DNA from: Alloalcanivorax xiamenensis
Lineage (GTDB): Bacteria > Pseudomonadota > Gammaproteobacteria > Pseudomonadales > Alcanivoracaceae
Length of the DNA stretch: 64,000 bases
Reading direction: 5' to 3'
Assembly: GCF_009846745.1 (NCBI RefSeq)
Contig: NZ_AQPF01000011.1
Location: 1-64,000, forward strand
The notes beneath the pieces were generated by a model. That model was not told the origin of the DNA. It saw nothing but the letters and a program-made list of their open reading frames with translations, and did not search any database. Made by a program: the position numbers and the translations under genes. Numbering within the stretch: position 1 is the first letter of the stretch; every line of letters starts with the position of its first letter. Below, piece by piece: positions 27,723 through 36,790 of the stretch.

Positions 27723-28865
27723 ATGAGTGTCCCGCAAAAGGTCAATCTGCTCGGTTTCAGCCGTGAGCACATGGAAGCGTTCTTCCTCGACATGGGGGAG
27801 AAAAAATTCCGTGCCCAGCAGGTGATGAAGTGGATCCATCACCATCAGGCGGACCATTTTGACCAGATGACCGACGTCGGCAAGGCGTTGCGCCAGAAGC
27901 TGACCGAGGTGGCGGAAATTCGTGGCCCCAAGGTGCTGCATGAAGGTATTTCCCGGGACGGCACCCGCAAGTGGGTGTTCGAGGCTGACGGCGGCGGCGC
28001 GGTGGAAACCGTGTTCATCCCCGATGGCCGCCGCGGCACCCTGTGTGTGTCCTCCCAGGTGGGCTGCGCCGTGGATTGCGGCTTCTGCTCCACCGGTAAA
28101 CAGGGTTTTCAGCGCGATCTGACCAGTGCGGAGATCATCGGCCAGGTGTGGCAAGCGGGCCGTGCCTTTGGTCCACGCCGTAATCTGGGCGAGCATCCGA
28201 TCACCAATGTGGTGATGATGGGCATGGGCGAGCCGTTGTTGAATTACGGCGAAGTGCTCACCGCCATGCGCATCATGAAGGACGACCTGGGTTATGGCAT
28301 CGGCAAGAAGCGCATTACCCTGTCCACTTCCGGCGTGGTGCCGAAGATCGACCAGCTCAGCCAGGATCTGGATGTGGCGCTGGCGGTCAGTCTGCACGCG
28401 CCCAATGATGAGCTGCGCAACGAACTGGTGCCGCTCAATCGCAAATACCCGCTGGCGGAACTGATGGCCGCCTGCAAACGCTACAGCGACAATATTACTC
28501 ACCGTCACAACACCATCACCATGGAATACGTGATGCTGCGTGACGTGAACGACAAACCGGAGCACGCCCGGCAGCTGGTCAAGCTGCTCAACGGCATTCC
28601 GGTGAAGGTCAACCTGATCCCCTTCAATCCCTTCCCCCACGCTGGCTATGAGCGCTCCCGGAAAAAAGACATCCTGGAGTTTCATAAATTCCTTAATGAC
28701 CATGGCCTGCTGACCACGGTACGCACCACCCGGGGCGACGACATCGACGCTGCCTGCGGGCAACTGGTGGGCACGGTGCAGGACCGCACCCGTCGTGCCG
28801 AACGTTGGAAAAAATCGGTGTTTCACCGCACCGAACAGGCCGATGGCAATGCGGCGTCCGTATGA
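27723..28865 (+). CDS. rlmN: dual-specificity 23S rRNA/tRNA m2A methyltransferase RlmN
   Basis: A 380-residue radical SAM enzyme with CxxxCxxC in CAVDCGFCSTG. The methyl-carrying Cys is expected near the C-terminus (DIDAACGQL). It methylates A2503 of 23S rRNA and A37 of some tRNAs. GGAGGAAGCC precedes ATG at 27,723. The stop overlaps the pilW start (ATGA). Confidence 0.96.
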   Translation: MSVPQKVNLLGFSREHMEAFFLDMGEKKFRAQQVMKWIHHHQADHFDQMTDVGKALRQKLTEVAEIRGPKVLHEGISRDGTRKWVFEADGGGAVETVFIPDGRRGTLCVSSQVGCAVDCGFCSTGKQGFQRDLTSAEIIGQVWQAGRAFGPRRNLGEHPITNVVMMGMGEPLLNYGEVLTAMRIMKDDLGYGIGKKRITLSTSGVVPKIDQLSQDLDVALAVSLHAPNDELRNELVPLNRKYPLAELMAACKRYSDNITHRHNTITMEYVMLRDVNDKPEHARQLVKLLNGIPVKVNLIPFNPFPHAGYERSRKKDILEFHKFLNDHGLLTTVRTTRGDDIDAACGQLVGTVQDRTRRAERWKKSVFHRTEQADGNAASV

Positions 28866-29638
28866 TAAAACGACATTTTTCTTTGGTTGTGGTACTGGCC
28901 GGAGGCCTTTGGCTGTCCGGTTGCGCGGTGGAGAGCAGTCGTAACAACGTCAAGGTGGACGAGGCGGTCACCAGCCGCGTCGCCGCTGGCCTTCAATATC
29001 TTCAGCAGGGCAATCCCAGCGAGGCCCGCCGGCATTTTTCCCGGGCTCTGTCACTCAATGACAACAGTGCCAAGGCACACAATGCCATGGCCTTGTTGTA
29101 TAACTACGAGCGCGATCCGGAGAATGAGGAGCGTCACTACAAGCGCGCCCTGCGGATCGACGGTGATTACGCGCCGGCGTTGAACAACTACGGAACCCTG
29201 CTGTACAGCCAGGGTCGGTACCAGGAAGCGCTCAAACTGTTCGGCCGGGTCGCCAACGACCCCGGTTACGAAGGGCGGGGCAGTGCCTATAGCAATATCG
29301 GCCTGTGCCATTTGCGCCTGGACCAGCCAGAGCAGGCCAAGGAAGCCTTTATCAAGGCGCTTCGTCTGCAACCGCGATCGGTGACACCGAATCTGGAGCT
29401 GGCGCGGCTGTATTATCAGGAGCAGCGCTACGATCTGGGCTGGGACTACTACCAACAATACACTCAGCGGGTGGGTCGACAGGACCCCGCCGGGTTGTGG
29501 CTGGGGGTGCGGCTGGCCCACGAGTTGGGCCGTAAAGACCAACAATCCAGTTATGAGCTTGCGTTGCAGAATCTCCACCGGGGCTCCCGTGAATACCGGC
29601 TCTGGCAGGAGTGGCGCGACGCTCAGGAGGCACCTTAA
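28862..29638 (+). CDS. pilW: type IV pilus biogenesis lipoprotein PilW/PilF
   Basis: A 258-residue TPR lipoprotein with signal and lipobox WLSGC near residue 20. About five TPR units follow (AAGLQYLQQGNPSEARRHF, ALNNYGTLLYSQGRYQEAL). It acts as pilotin for the PilQ secretin in the outer membrane. ATG at 28,862 is used because it places the lipobox correctly and overlaps rlmN by 4 bp. Confidence 0.93.
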   Translation: MIKRHFSLVVVLAGGLWLSGCAVESSRNNVKVDEAVTSRVAAGLQYLQQGNPSEARRHFSRALSLNDNSAKAHNAMALLYNYERDPENEERHYKRALRIDGDYAPALNNYGTLLYSQGRYQEALKLFGRVANDPGYEGRGSAYSNIGLCHLRLDQPEQAKEAFIKALRLQPRSVTPNLELARLYYQEQRYDLGWDYYQQYTQRVGRQDPAGLWLGVRLAHELGRKDQQSSYELALQNLHRGSREYRLWQEWRDAQEAP

Positions 29639-30552
29639 TGAGCGAGTCAGGGACGGAACTGCCCGGCGCCCAGTTGCGTCGAGTGCGTGAAGAGCGGGGC
29701 ATGACCCGCGAGGAAGTGTCCGAGCACCTGCACCTTTCGATGAGCTACCTTCAGGCTCTCGAGGAAGACGATTACGGGCGTTTGCCCGAGCCGCCCTTTA
29801 TCAAAGGGTATTTGCGCAATTACGCCCGCTTGCTTGGTTTGCCTGGAGAGGAAGTGGCGTCCCGCTTTCAGCAGCATGTGAACCAGAACCATCGGGAGCC
29901 AGTACCCACCGAATCCCTGCATGAGCCGCTGAGCGGTGGCCGCGACTGGCGTTGGCCGCTGCTGCTGGTACTGCTGGTATTGTTGCTGCTGGTCCTGGCA
30001 TGGTGGTTATGGCCTTCCGCCGGCGAGCCCGAGGCGCCCGGTGAGTCTCCGGACACGGTGGAAGAGAGTGTGGTACCGGAGGCGTCACCGACGCCGCCGG
30101 ACGCCGGGGTCGGGATGGCGCAGCCGCCCACATCGCCGGCGGAGCCCGCTCAGGCCCCCGAGAGCACCACTCCGGAACCTGTCATGGAGCCGTCTTCCAA
30201 TACGGTGGATAATGGCGAGGACAGTGGGACCGAAGCCGTGGAGCCCCGGGCAGGTGCCCCGGAGCAGACCGGGGAGGACAGCGAAACCGCGGCCGGGCAG
30301 GCCGAGACCGGCGGTGACCGGCTGGAGATGGCTTTTTCCCGCGATTGCTGGGTCCGCATCGTGGACGCCACCGGAAAGCGCCTGGTGGAAGGTGTGCAGA
30401 ACGCTGGCGACCGAGTGTCCCTCAATGGCGAGGCGCCTTATCGGCTGACCGTCGGCGATGCCGCCGCGGTGAGCGAGATGACGCTCAACGGCAAGGTGGA
30501 AACCCTTCCCGGCAGCGGGTCCGGCCAGGTGCTGCGTTTCTCTATGCCGTAG
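29638..30552 (+). CDS. rodZ: RodZ-like cytoskeletal/helix-turn-helix membrane protein
   Basis: A 304-residue protein. The cytoplasmic HTH domain spans about residues 10-80 (LRRVREERGMTREEVSEHL). One membrane helix lies near 104-124, then an acidic Pro/Glu-rich linker, and a C-terminal DUF4115 domain (about 228-304). RodZ anchors MreB in rod-shape maintenance. The start shares one base with the pilW stop. Confidence 0.9.
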   Translation: MSESGTELPGAQLRRVREERGMTREEVSEHLHLSMSYLQALEEDDYGRLPEPPFIKGYLRNYARLLGLPGEEVASRFQQHVNQNHREPVPTESLHEPLSGGRDWRWPLLLVLLVLLLLVLAWWLWPSAGEPEAPGESPDTVEESVVPEASPTPPDAGVGMAQPPTSPAEPAQAPESTTPEPVMEPSSNTVDNGEDSGTEAVEPRAGAPEQTGEDSETAAGQAETGGDRLEMAFSRDCWVRIVDATGKRLVEGVQNAGDRVSLNGEAPYRLTVGDAAAVSEMTLNGKVETLPGSGSGQVLRFSMP

Positions 30553-30671
30553 CCCCGTTACCGTAGTCCCGTATTAGCATGGCCCCGACAGCCGCCCAAA
30601 GCTGTTGAATGCCCGGCCCGCCGCCGGGCCGCGATGAGTCGATCAGACGTTTCAGCTCTTCAGGAGTCAGT

Positions 30672-31790
30672 ATGGAACCGGAAATTTCCATTCAACGCCG
30701 CAAATCCCGGCAGATTCATGTGGGATCCGTGCCCGTTGGCGGTGACGCTCCGATCTCCGTGCAGAGCATGACCAACACCGATACCTGCGACGTGGACGCC
30801 ACGGTGGCGCAGATTCGCCGCCTGGAAGAGGTGGGGGCCGATATCGTGCGGGTTTCGGTGCCGACCATGGACGCCGCCGAGGCTTTCGGCAAGATCCGCA
30901 AACAGGTACAGGTGCCGCTGGTGGCGGACATCCATTACGATTACAAGATTGCCCTGAAAGTAGCGGACGAAGGCGCCGACTGCCTGCGTATCAACCCCGG
31001 CAACATCGGGCGCGAGGACCGGGTGCGGGCGGTGATCCAGTCCGCCCGTGATCACGGAGTTCCGATCCGTATCGGGGTCAACGCCGGCTCGCTGGAGAAG
31101 GAACTGCAACGCAAATACGGCGAACCCACCAGTGACGCGCTGGTGGAGTCGGCGTTGCGGCACGCGGAGATTCTCGACCGCCACGATTTCCAGGAATTCA
31201 AAATCAGCGTCAAGGCCTCCAATGTCTTCATGACCCTGCAGGCTTACCGCAAGCTGGCCACCCAGGTGGAGCAACCCCTGCACCTGGGCGTCACCGAGGC
31301 GGGCACGTTCCGCTCCGGCACGGTGAAATCCGCGGTGGCGCTTGGCGGTCTGCTGCTGGAAGGCATTGGCGACACCATCCGTATTTCCCTGGCCACCGAC
31401 CCGGTGGAGGAAATCCGTGTCGGTTTCGATATTCTCAAAAGCCTCAATTTGCGCAAGAAAGGCGTCAACATCATTGCCTGCCCGAGCTGTTCGCGGCAGA
31501 ACTTCGATGTGATCCAGACCGTCAACGAATTGGAAGCGCGTCTGGAAGACATCAATGAATCCGTGGACCTGGCGGTGATCGGCTGTCTGGTCAATGGCCC
31601 GGGCGAGGCTCGCGAAGCGGACGTCGGCCTCACCGGCGGCACGCCGAACAATCTGTCCTATGAAGATGGCCAGAAAAGCCACCATGTGAAACAGGAAGAC
31701 CTGGTGAGCGAACTGGAGCGGATGGTGCGCGCCAAGGTGCAAAAAATGCGTGACGACGAAGCCAAGGGTATTATCGCGCGTAGTGAATAA
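30672..31790 (+). CDS. ispG: 4-hydroxy-3-methylbut-2-enyl-diphosphate synthase IspG
   Basis: A 372-residue [4Fe-4S] enzyme of the MEP isoprenoid pathway. Cluster Cys are in CPSCSRQNFD and GCLVNGPGEA. N-terminal PISVQSMTNTDTCD is typical. ATG at 30,672 has AGGAG 8 nt upstream. It depends on the Fe-S machinery encoded earlier in the window. Confidence 0.97.
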   Translation: MEPEISIQRRKSRQIHVGSVPVGGDAPISVQSMTNTDTCDVDATVAQIRRLEEVGADIVRVSVPTMDAAEAFGKIRKQVQVPLVADIHYDYKIALKVADEGADCLRINPGNIGREDRVRAVIQSARDHGVPIRIGVNAGSLEKELQRKYGEPTSDALVESALRHAEILDRHDFQEFKISVKASNVFMTLQAYRKLATQVEQPLHLGVTEAGTFRSGTVKSAVALGGLLLEGIGDTIRISLATDPVEEIRVGFDILKSLNLRKKGVNIIACPSCSRQNFDVIQTVNELEARLEDINESVDLAVIGCLVNGPGEAREADVGLTGGTPNNLSYEDGQKSHHVKQEDLVSELERMVRAKVQKMRDDEAKGIIARSE

Positions 31791-31800
31791 ACAGCGCCGG

Positions 31801-31860
31801 AAGCCGGACGCCGGATGCTTGACGCCGAAAAGCGGCAAGTCTCCGGCGTTTGTTGTTTCC
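31801..31860. terminator. ispG-hisS intergenic hairpin
   Basis: ACGCCGGATGCTTGACGCCG and GCGGCAAGTCTCCGGCGT form a long imperfect hairpin with an AAAA loop, followed by TTGTTGTTT. It may be a terminator or attenuator. The arms are made of the same GACGCC unit as the heptamer repeats elsewhere, and more copies follow up to about 31,905. Confidence 0.5.
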
Positions 31861-31920
31861 GGTCGGGTTTCAAGCGTCGGGCGTGCAGCGCCGGGCGTCG
31901 AGCGTTAACAAGGAGAACCG

Positions 31921-33201
31921 GTGGGCAAGAAGATCACCTCGATTCGCGGAATGAACGACATCCTGCCCCAGCAAACGCCGTTATGGCAGTGGCTGGAGGA
32001 CAGGGTGCGCGGTGTGCTGGCGGCCTATGGCTACCAGGAGATACGCACGCCGATTCTGGAACAGACTGATCTGTTCAAGCGTGGTATCGGTGAAGTCACC
32101 GACATCGTCGAAAAGGAAATGTATACCTTCGAGGATCGCAACGGCGACAGCCTGACCCTGCGTCCGGAAGGCACCGCCAGCTGCGTGCGCGCCGCCGAGG
32201 AGCACGGTCTGCTCTACAACCAGACCCAGCGACTCTGGTATGCCGGGCCCATGTTCCGCCATGAGCGTCCCCAGGCCGGCCGTTACCGCCAGTTCCACCA
32301 GATTGGCGTGGAAACCTTCGGCATGGACGGACCGGACATCGACGCCGAGGTGATTCTGCTTTCCGCGCGTTTGTGGAAGGCCCTGGGGCTGTCCGATCAG
32401 GTCACCCTGGAGCTGAACTCCCTGGGCGACGCCGAGGACCGCGCCCGTTACCGTGACGCCCTGGTGGCCTACCTGCGCGAACACAGTGAGCGGCTGGACG
32501 ACGATTCCCGGCGCCGGCTGGAACGCAACCCGCTGCGCGTGCTCGACAGTAAGGACGCCGGCACCCGCGAAGTGCTGGAGCAGGCGCCGCGTCTGGAAGA
32601 CTTCCTCAACGACGACGCCCGCGAGCATTTCAGCAAGCTGTGCGCGTTATTGGAGGCCGCCGGCATCGAGTACCGCCTCAACCCTTATTTGGTGCGCGGA
32701 CTGGACTATTACGGCAAAACCGTATTCGAATGGACCACCCAGGCGCTGGGCGCCCAGGGCACGGTCTGTGCCGGCGGCCGTTACGATGGCCTGGTGGCGC
32801 AGCTGGGCGGCAAGCCGACCCCGGCGGTGGGCTTCGCCATGGGCCTGGAGCGGCTGATTCTGCTGCTGGAACAACAAAATCCGGAACTGCCGGCGCCGGT
32901 GGCACTCTATATTGCTGCCATGGGCGAAGTGCAGTCCCAGGCTCTGGCTCTGGCCGAGCGTCTACGGGACCGGCTCCCCGGCATCGGTATCGTCACCCAT
33001 TGTGGTGGCGGCGGTTTCAAGAGCCAGATGAAAAAAGCCGACCGCAGCGGCGCCCGCTACGCGCTGATCCTCGGCGAGGACGAAGTGGCGCGCGGGGAAG
33101 TGGCGGTGAAGCCGCTGCGTGAAGACGCGGAACAACAGCAATTGCCCGAGACCGGGTTGGCCGACTGGCTGGCCGAACATCTCGCAAGATCACAAGCGTA
33201 A
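31921..33201 (+). CDS. hisS: histidyl-tRNA synthetase
   Basis: A 426-residue class II synthetase starting with GTG after AAGGAGAACCG. It has motif 1 region IRGMNDILP, motif 2 FRHERPQAGRYRQFHQ, and the His-specific LVRGLDYYGKTVFEW. The C-terminal anticodon-binding domain ends the protein. Typical length. Confidence 0.97.
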   Translation: MGKKITSIRGMNDILPQQTPLWQWLEDRVRGVLAAYGYQEIRTPILEQTDLFKRGIGEVTDIVEKEMYTFEDRNGDSLTLRPEGTASCVRAAEEHGLLYNQTQRLWYAGPMFRHERPQAGRYRQFHQIGVETFGMDGPDIDAEVILLSARLWKALGLSDQVTLELNSLGDAEDRARYRDALVAYLREHSERLDDDSRRRLERNPLRVLDSKDAGTREVLEQAPRLEDFLNDDAREHFSKLCALLEAAGIEYRLNPYLVRGLDYYGKTVFEWTTQALGAQGTVCAGGRYDGLVAQLGGKPTPAVGFAMGLERLILLLEQQNPELPAPVALYIAAMGEVQSQALALAERLRDRLPGIGIVTHCGGGGFKSQMKKADRSGARYALILGEDEVARGEVAVKPLREDAEQQQLPETGLADWLAEHLARSQA

Positions 33202-33213
33202 GGAGAAACAGGG

Positions 33214-33861
33214 GTGGCCGATTACATCCGTGACGAAGAAGAACAAGCCGAGCGTCTGCGCAACTGGTGGCAGAAAAACGGCGTGGCCACGGTGGTGGTG
33301 ATCGTACTGGCGGTGGGTTCGATGATCGGCTGGCGGCAATGGCAGCAGCATCAAAGCGTCGAAGCCGGCAAGGCCTCCGGCCTGTACGAGAAAATGATTA
33401 GCGCGATGCCGACTGGTGCCGGCGACGGCGATGCCGGCGTGGTGAAAACCAATGCCGAAGCCTTGATCGACCAATTCGCCGGCAGCAGCTACGCCGGTTA
33501 CGCTCATCTGGCACTGGCCAAGCTGGCGGTACAGAACGGTGATCTGGGCGAGGCCGCCAGCCAACTGCGCCTGGTGGTGGACAAACCCGCCACCAAGGAA
33601 CTGGAACACGTGGCCCGGCTGCGCCTGGTGCGAGTCCTGATCGCCCAGAACGAGCTGGACGCCGCCGGCAAGGAGTTGGGCCGTACCTGGCCCGAGGCCA
33701 TGCAGGGGCAGGCCCTGGAACTCAAAGGCGACGTCGCCAAGGCCAGGCAGCAATGGGACGAAGCACGGGACGCTTATGCTTCCGCACTGGAAGCCATGGG
33801 CGGCCAGGGGGGAAGTGACCGCGTGCAAATGAAACTGGATGACCTGAACCGTCAATCGTGA
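33214..33861 (+). CDS. yfgM: YfgM-type membrane-anchored TPR protein
   Basis: A 215-residue protein starting with GTG after AAGGAGAAACAGG. Inner-membrane helix at about residues 24-42 (NGVATVVVIVLAVGSMIGW), then a periplasmic TPR_21 domain. E. coli YfgM associates with the Sec translocon and periplasmic chaperones. It lies between hisS and bamB as in many gammaproteobacteria. Confidence 0.92.
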   Translation: MADYIRDEEEQAERLRNWWQKNGVATVVVIVLAVGSMIGWRQWQQHQSVEAGKASGLYEKMISAMPTGAGDGDAGVVKTNAEALIDQFAGSSYAGYAHLALAKLAVQNGDLGEAASQLRLVVDKPATKELEHVARLRLVRVLIAQNELDAAGKELGRTWPEAMQGQALELKGDVAKARQQWDEARDAYASALEAMGGQGGSDRVQMKLDDLNRQS

Positions 33862-33866
33862 GATTT

Positions 33867-35063
33867 ATGCAGCCTCTTAAAGCCTCCCAAGCTTCCGGCG
33901 GTCTGCGCCGCTCCCTCACCACGCGCGGCCTGGTGGCCCTGGTGGCGGGCGCGCTGGTACTGACCGGATGCAGCAGTAACCCCAACGCCATCGAGCCCAA
34001 TGATCTGCCGGACTTCGACAGTGCCTACAAGGTCAAACGGCTGTGGAAAGCCAATGCCGGCGACGGTATGGACGAGACCTCGATGAAACTGAGCCCGGCG
34101 GTGACCAGCCAGCAGGTGTTCGCCGCCGACGTACACGGCCAGGTCTACGCCTTCAACCGTGAAGACGGCGATCGCCAGTGGCGTAACAAAACCAAGGATC
34201 GCATTTCTGGCGGCCTCTTCGCCGGTTACGGCAAGGTCTACTACGGCACCCGGGAAGGCGAAGCGGTGGCGCTGTCCGCCGAGGACGGCAGCGAATTGTG
34301 GCGCCGCCAGTTGAGCAGTGAGATCCTCTCCGCGCCTACCGCCACCGGTTCCCTGGCGCTGTACCAGACCATCGACGGCCGTATCCAGGCACTGGACAGC
34401 GAAACCGGCGAGCCGCGCTGGGAGTACGAGACCGCCATCCCCAACCTGATTCTGCTCGGTGGCACGCAGCCGGTGGTGACCGCCGGGCGCGTCTACGCCG
34501 CCTTTTCCGGCGGCAAGGTGGTGTGCCTGGATGAACAGACCGGTTCGCCGATCTGGGAGCGCCGGGTGGCCGAACCCACCGGCCGTTCCGAGCTGGATCG
34601 TCTGGTGGACATCAACACCAGCCTGATCGTGGAGAACGGCGGCGTGTTCACCGCCACGTTCCAGGGCAAGGTGGCGGTGTTGGACTGGGAAAACGGCCGC
34701 CCTTACTGGGCCAAGGACATTTCCAGCCATCAGCGCCTCAGTTCCGATCTGGGCACGCTGTTCGTCAGCGACGATCAGGGCCTGGTGCGCGGCGTCGATC
34801 AGCGCAGCGGTACCTTCCTGTGGCAGCAGGACAAGCTGTACGGCCGCCGCCTCACCGGCACCACGGTGCAGGACGACCTGGTGGTGGTCGGTGACTACGA
34901 AGGCTATCTGCACTGGATGGACCAGAGTGACGGCAAACTGGTGGCCCGCTATCGCCATCGCGGCAAACCCATTGTTTCCGCGCCGATCCGCCACGACGAC
35001 GTCATCTACGTGCTCGGCAGCGAGGGCCGTCTGGCCGCTTACCGCCTGGAAGCCCGGGACTGA
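33867..35063 (+). CDS. bamB: outer membrane assembly lipoprotein BamB
   Basis: A 398-residue BAM complex lipoprotein. Lipobox LTGC lies near residue 35, followed by a PQQ-type eight-bladed beta-propeller with repeated AxD...G...W units (ALDSETGEPRWEYE, VLDWENGRPYWAKD). A GTG start at 33,858 (GTGA overlap with the yfgM stop) is an alternative. It supports beta-barrel insertion with BamA. Confidence 0.93.
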   Translation: MQPLKASQASGGLRRSLTTRGLVALVAGALVLTGCSSNPNAIEPNDLPDFDSAYKVKRLWKANAGDGMDETSMKLSPAVTSQQVFAADVHGQVYAFNREDGDRQWRNKTKDRISGGLFAGYGKVYYGTREGEAVALSAEDGSELWRRQLSSEILSAPTATGSLALYQTIDGRIQALDSETGEPRWEYETAIPNLILLGGTQPVVTAGRVYAAFSGGKVVCLDEQTGSPIWERRVAEPTGRSELDRLVDINTSLIVENGGVFTATFQGKVAVLDWENGRPYWAKDISSHQRLSSDLGTLFVSDDQGLVRGVDQRSGTFLWQQDKLYGRRLTGTTVQDDLVVVGDYEGYLHWMDQSDGKLVARYRHRGKPIVSAPIRHDDVIYVLGSEGRLAAYRLEARD

Positions 35064-35141
35064 TCCGAACCGGTCAGTCCTGAAAAGGCACCGCGGTCTA
35101 TGGATCGCTAGTGTCCACAAATTTGGACGGCTCCGCACGAG

Positions 35142-35218
35142 CGCCGATTCGCTGCCAAGGCAGCTTCCCACACAGGTCCGATCCCTCTGTGGGAAGCTGC
35201 CTTGGCAGCGAATCGGCG
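35142..35218. repeat. REP-like perfect inverted repeat (31-bp arms)
   Basis: Arms 35,142-35,172 and 35,188-35,218 are perfectly complementary, starting CGCCGATTCGCTGCC and ending TTCCCACA, with a 15-bp loop. The same core at 43,172 has its two halves in the opposite order. It lies between bamB and der. Confidence 0.9.
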
Positions 35219-35361
35219 TGTAAGCGAACCATTTCACAACCGTGGGGCAGCAGTGGCCCACGGATTGCGATACCGTTTGCCGCCCCGCCAGCACCGATTA
35301 ATTTGGCAACTTCCCCGCTAAGTTAATACCATAGCGCCCCAATATACCGTCAGAGTGCCGC

Positions 35362-36759
35362 ATGAAACCGGTTATCGCCCTGGTGGGCCGCCCCAATGTG
35401 GGCAAGTCCACCCTGTTCAATCGCCTCACCCGTACCCGGGACGCCCTGGTGGCGGACTTCCCCGGGCTCACCCGTGACCGCAAATACGGGGACGGCCGCA
35501 TGGGCGATCGGCCCTATATCGTGGTCGATACCGGCGGTATCGGCGAAAGCGAGGAGGGTATAGACCGGCCAATGACCGATCAGGCCCTGCTCGCGGTGGG
35601 TGAAGCGGACGCGGTACTGTTCCTGGTGGACGGCCGCGCCGGCCTGACCGCCGCCGACCAGCAGGTGGCCTCGGAGTTGCGCAAGTTGCCCAAGCCGGTG
35701 TTCCTGGTGGTGAACAAGACCGATGGCCTGGACCCGGATTCCGCCATGGCGGATTTCTACGCTCTGGGACTGACTCAGGTGCTGCCCATCGCCGCTGCCC
35801 ACGGGCGTGGCGTACGCGCGCTGATGGACGAAGTACTGGCGGTCTTCCCCGAGCCGGAGGAAGCCGGTGAAGAGGAAGAACCGGAAGATCCGGACACCGT
35901 GCGGGTGGCGGTGCTGGGTCGCCCCAATGTGGGCAAATCCACGCTGATCAACCGTATACTCGGCGAAGAGCGGGTGGTGGTGTTCGACCAGGCCGGTACC
36001 ACCCGGGATTCCATCGAAGTGCCGTTCGAGCGCAATGGCCGGCCTTATGTGCTGATCGACACCGCCGGAGTGCGCCGCCGGGGCAAAGTCCACGAGACCA
36101 TCGAAAAATTCTCGGTGATCAAGGCGTTGCAGGCGGTGGATGCGGCCCAGGTGGTATTGCTGGTGGTGGATGCCCGGGACGGCATCAGTGACCAGGATCT
36201 GCACCTGTTGGGCTATGTGCTGGAAGTCGGCCGCGCCCTGGTGATCGCCATGAACAAGTGGGATGGCCTGGAAAGCGATCATAAGGACTGGGTCAAGCAG
36301 CAACTGGATCGCCGCTTGCAATTCGTGCCCTGGGCTAAAATAAAATTCATCTCCGCCCTGCATGGCACCGGCGTTGGCGACCTGTTCGGGCTGGTGGAGC
36401 GGGCTTGGGATTCCGCTTTCATCAAGATCGGCAGCAATGCCCTGACGCGCATGCTGGAAGACATCACTCATTCCCATCCGCCGCCGCGCAGCGGCCGTTT
36501 TCGTGCCAAGCTGCGATACGCGCACCTGGGTGGCTCGAATCCGCCGGTGGTGGTGATCCACGGTAACCGCACCGATTCCTTGCCGGTGAGTTACCGGCGT
36601 TATCTGGAGAACCGGTTCCGGGAATTGTTGAAGATCGAAGGCTCGCCGATCCGGCTGGAGCTGAAATCCGGTGACAACCCCTACGAGGGGCGCAAGAATC
36701 CGCTGACCGATCGGCAGATCCGCCGCCGGCGGCGCATGATGAAACACATCAAGAAATAA
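35362..36759 (+). CDS. der: ribosome biogenesis GTPase Der
   Basis: A 465-residue double-G-domain GTPase. GRPNVGKST occurs at about residues 8-16 and again near 191-199; DTGG and DTAG are the G3 motifs; NKTD/NKWD are G4. A C-terminal KH-like domain follows. It acts in 50S subunit assembly. Basic tail IRRRRRMMKHIKK. Confidence 0.97.
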   Translation: MKPVIALVGRPNVGKSTLFNRLTRTRDALVADFPGLTRDRKYGDGRMGDRPYIVVDTGGIGESEEGIDRPMTDQALLAVGEADAVLFLVDGRAGLTAADQQVASELRKLPKPVFLVVNKTDGLDPDSAMADFYALGLTQVLPIAAAHGRGVRALMDEVLAVFPEPEEAGEEEEPEDPDTVRVAVLGRPNVGKSTLINRILGEERVVVFDQAGTTRDSIEVPFERNGRPYVLIDTAGVRRRGKVHETIEKFSVIKALQAVDAAQVVLLVVDARDGISDQDLHLLGYVLEVGRALVIAMNKWDGLESDHKDWVKQQLDRRLQFVPWAKIKFISALHGTGVGDLFGLVERAWDSAFIKIGSNALTRMLEDITHSHPPPRSGRFRAKLRYAHLGGSNPPVVVIHGNRTDSLPVSYRRYLENRFRELLKIEGSPIRLELKSGDNPYEGRKNPLTDRQIRRRRRMMKHIKK

Positions 36760-36790
36760 CTCGAACTCCGATAGAAAAAACGGAGAACGG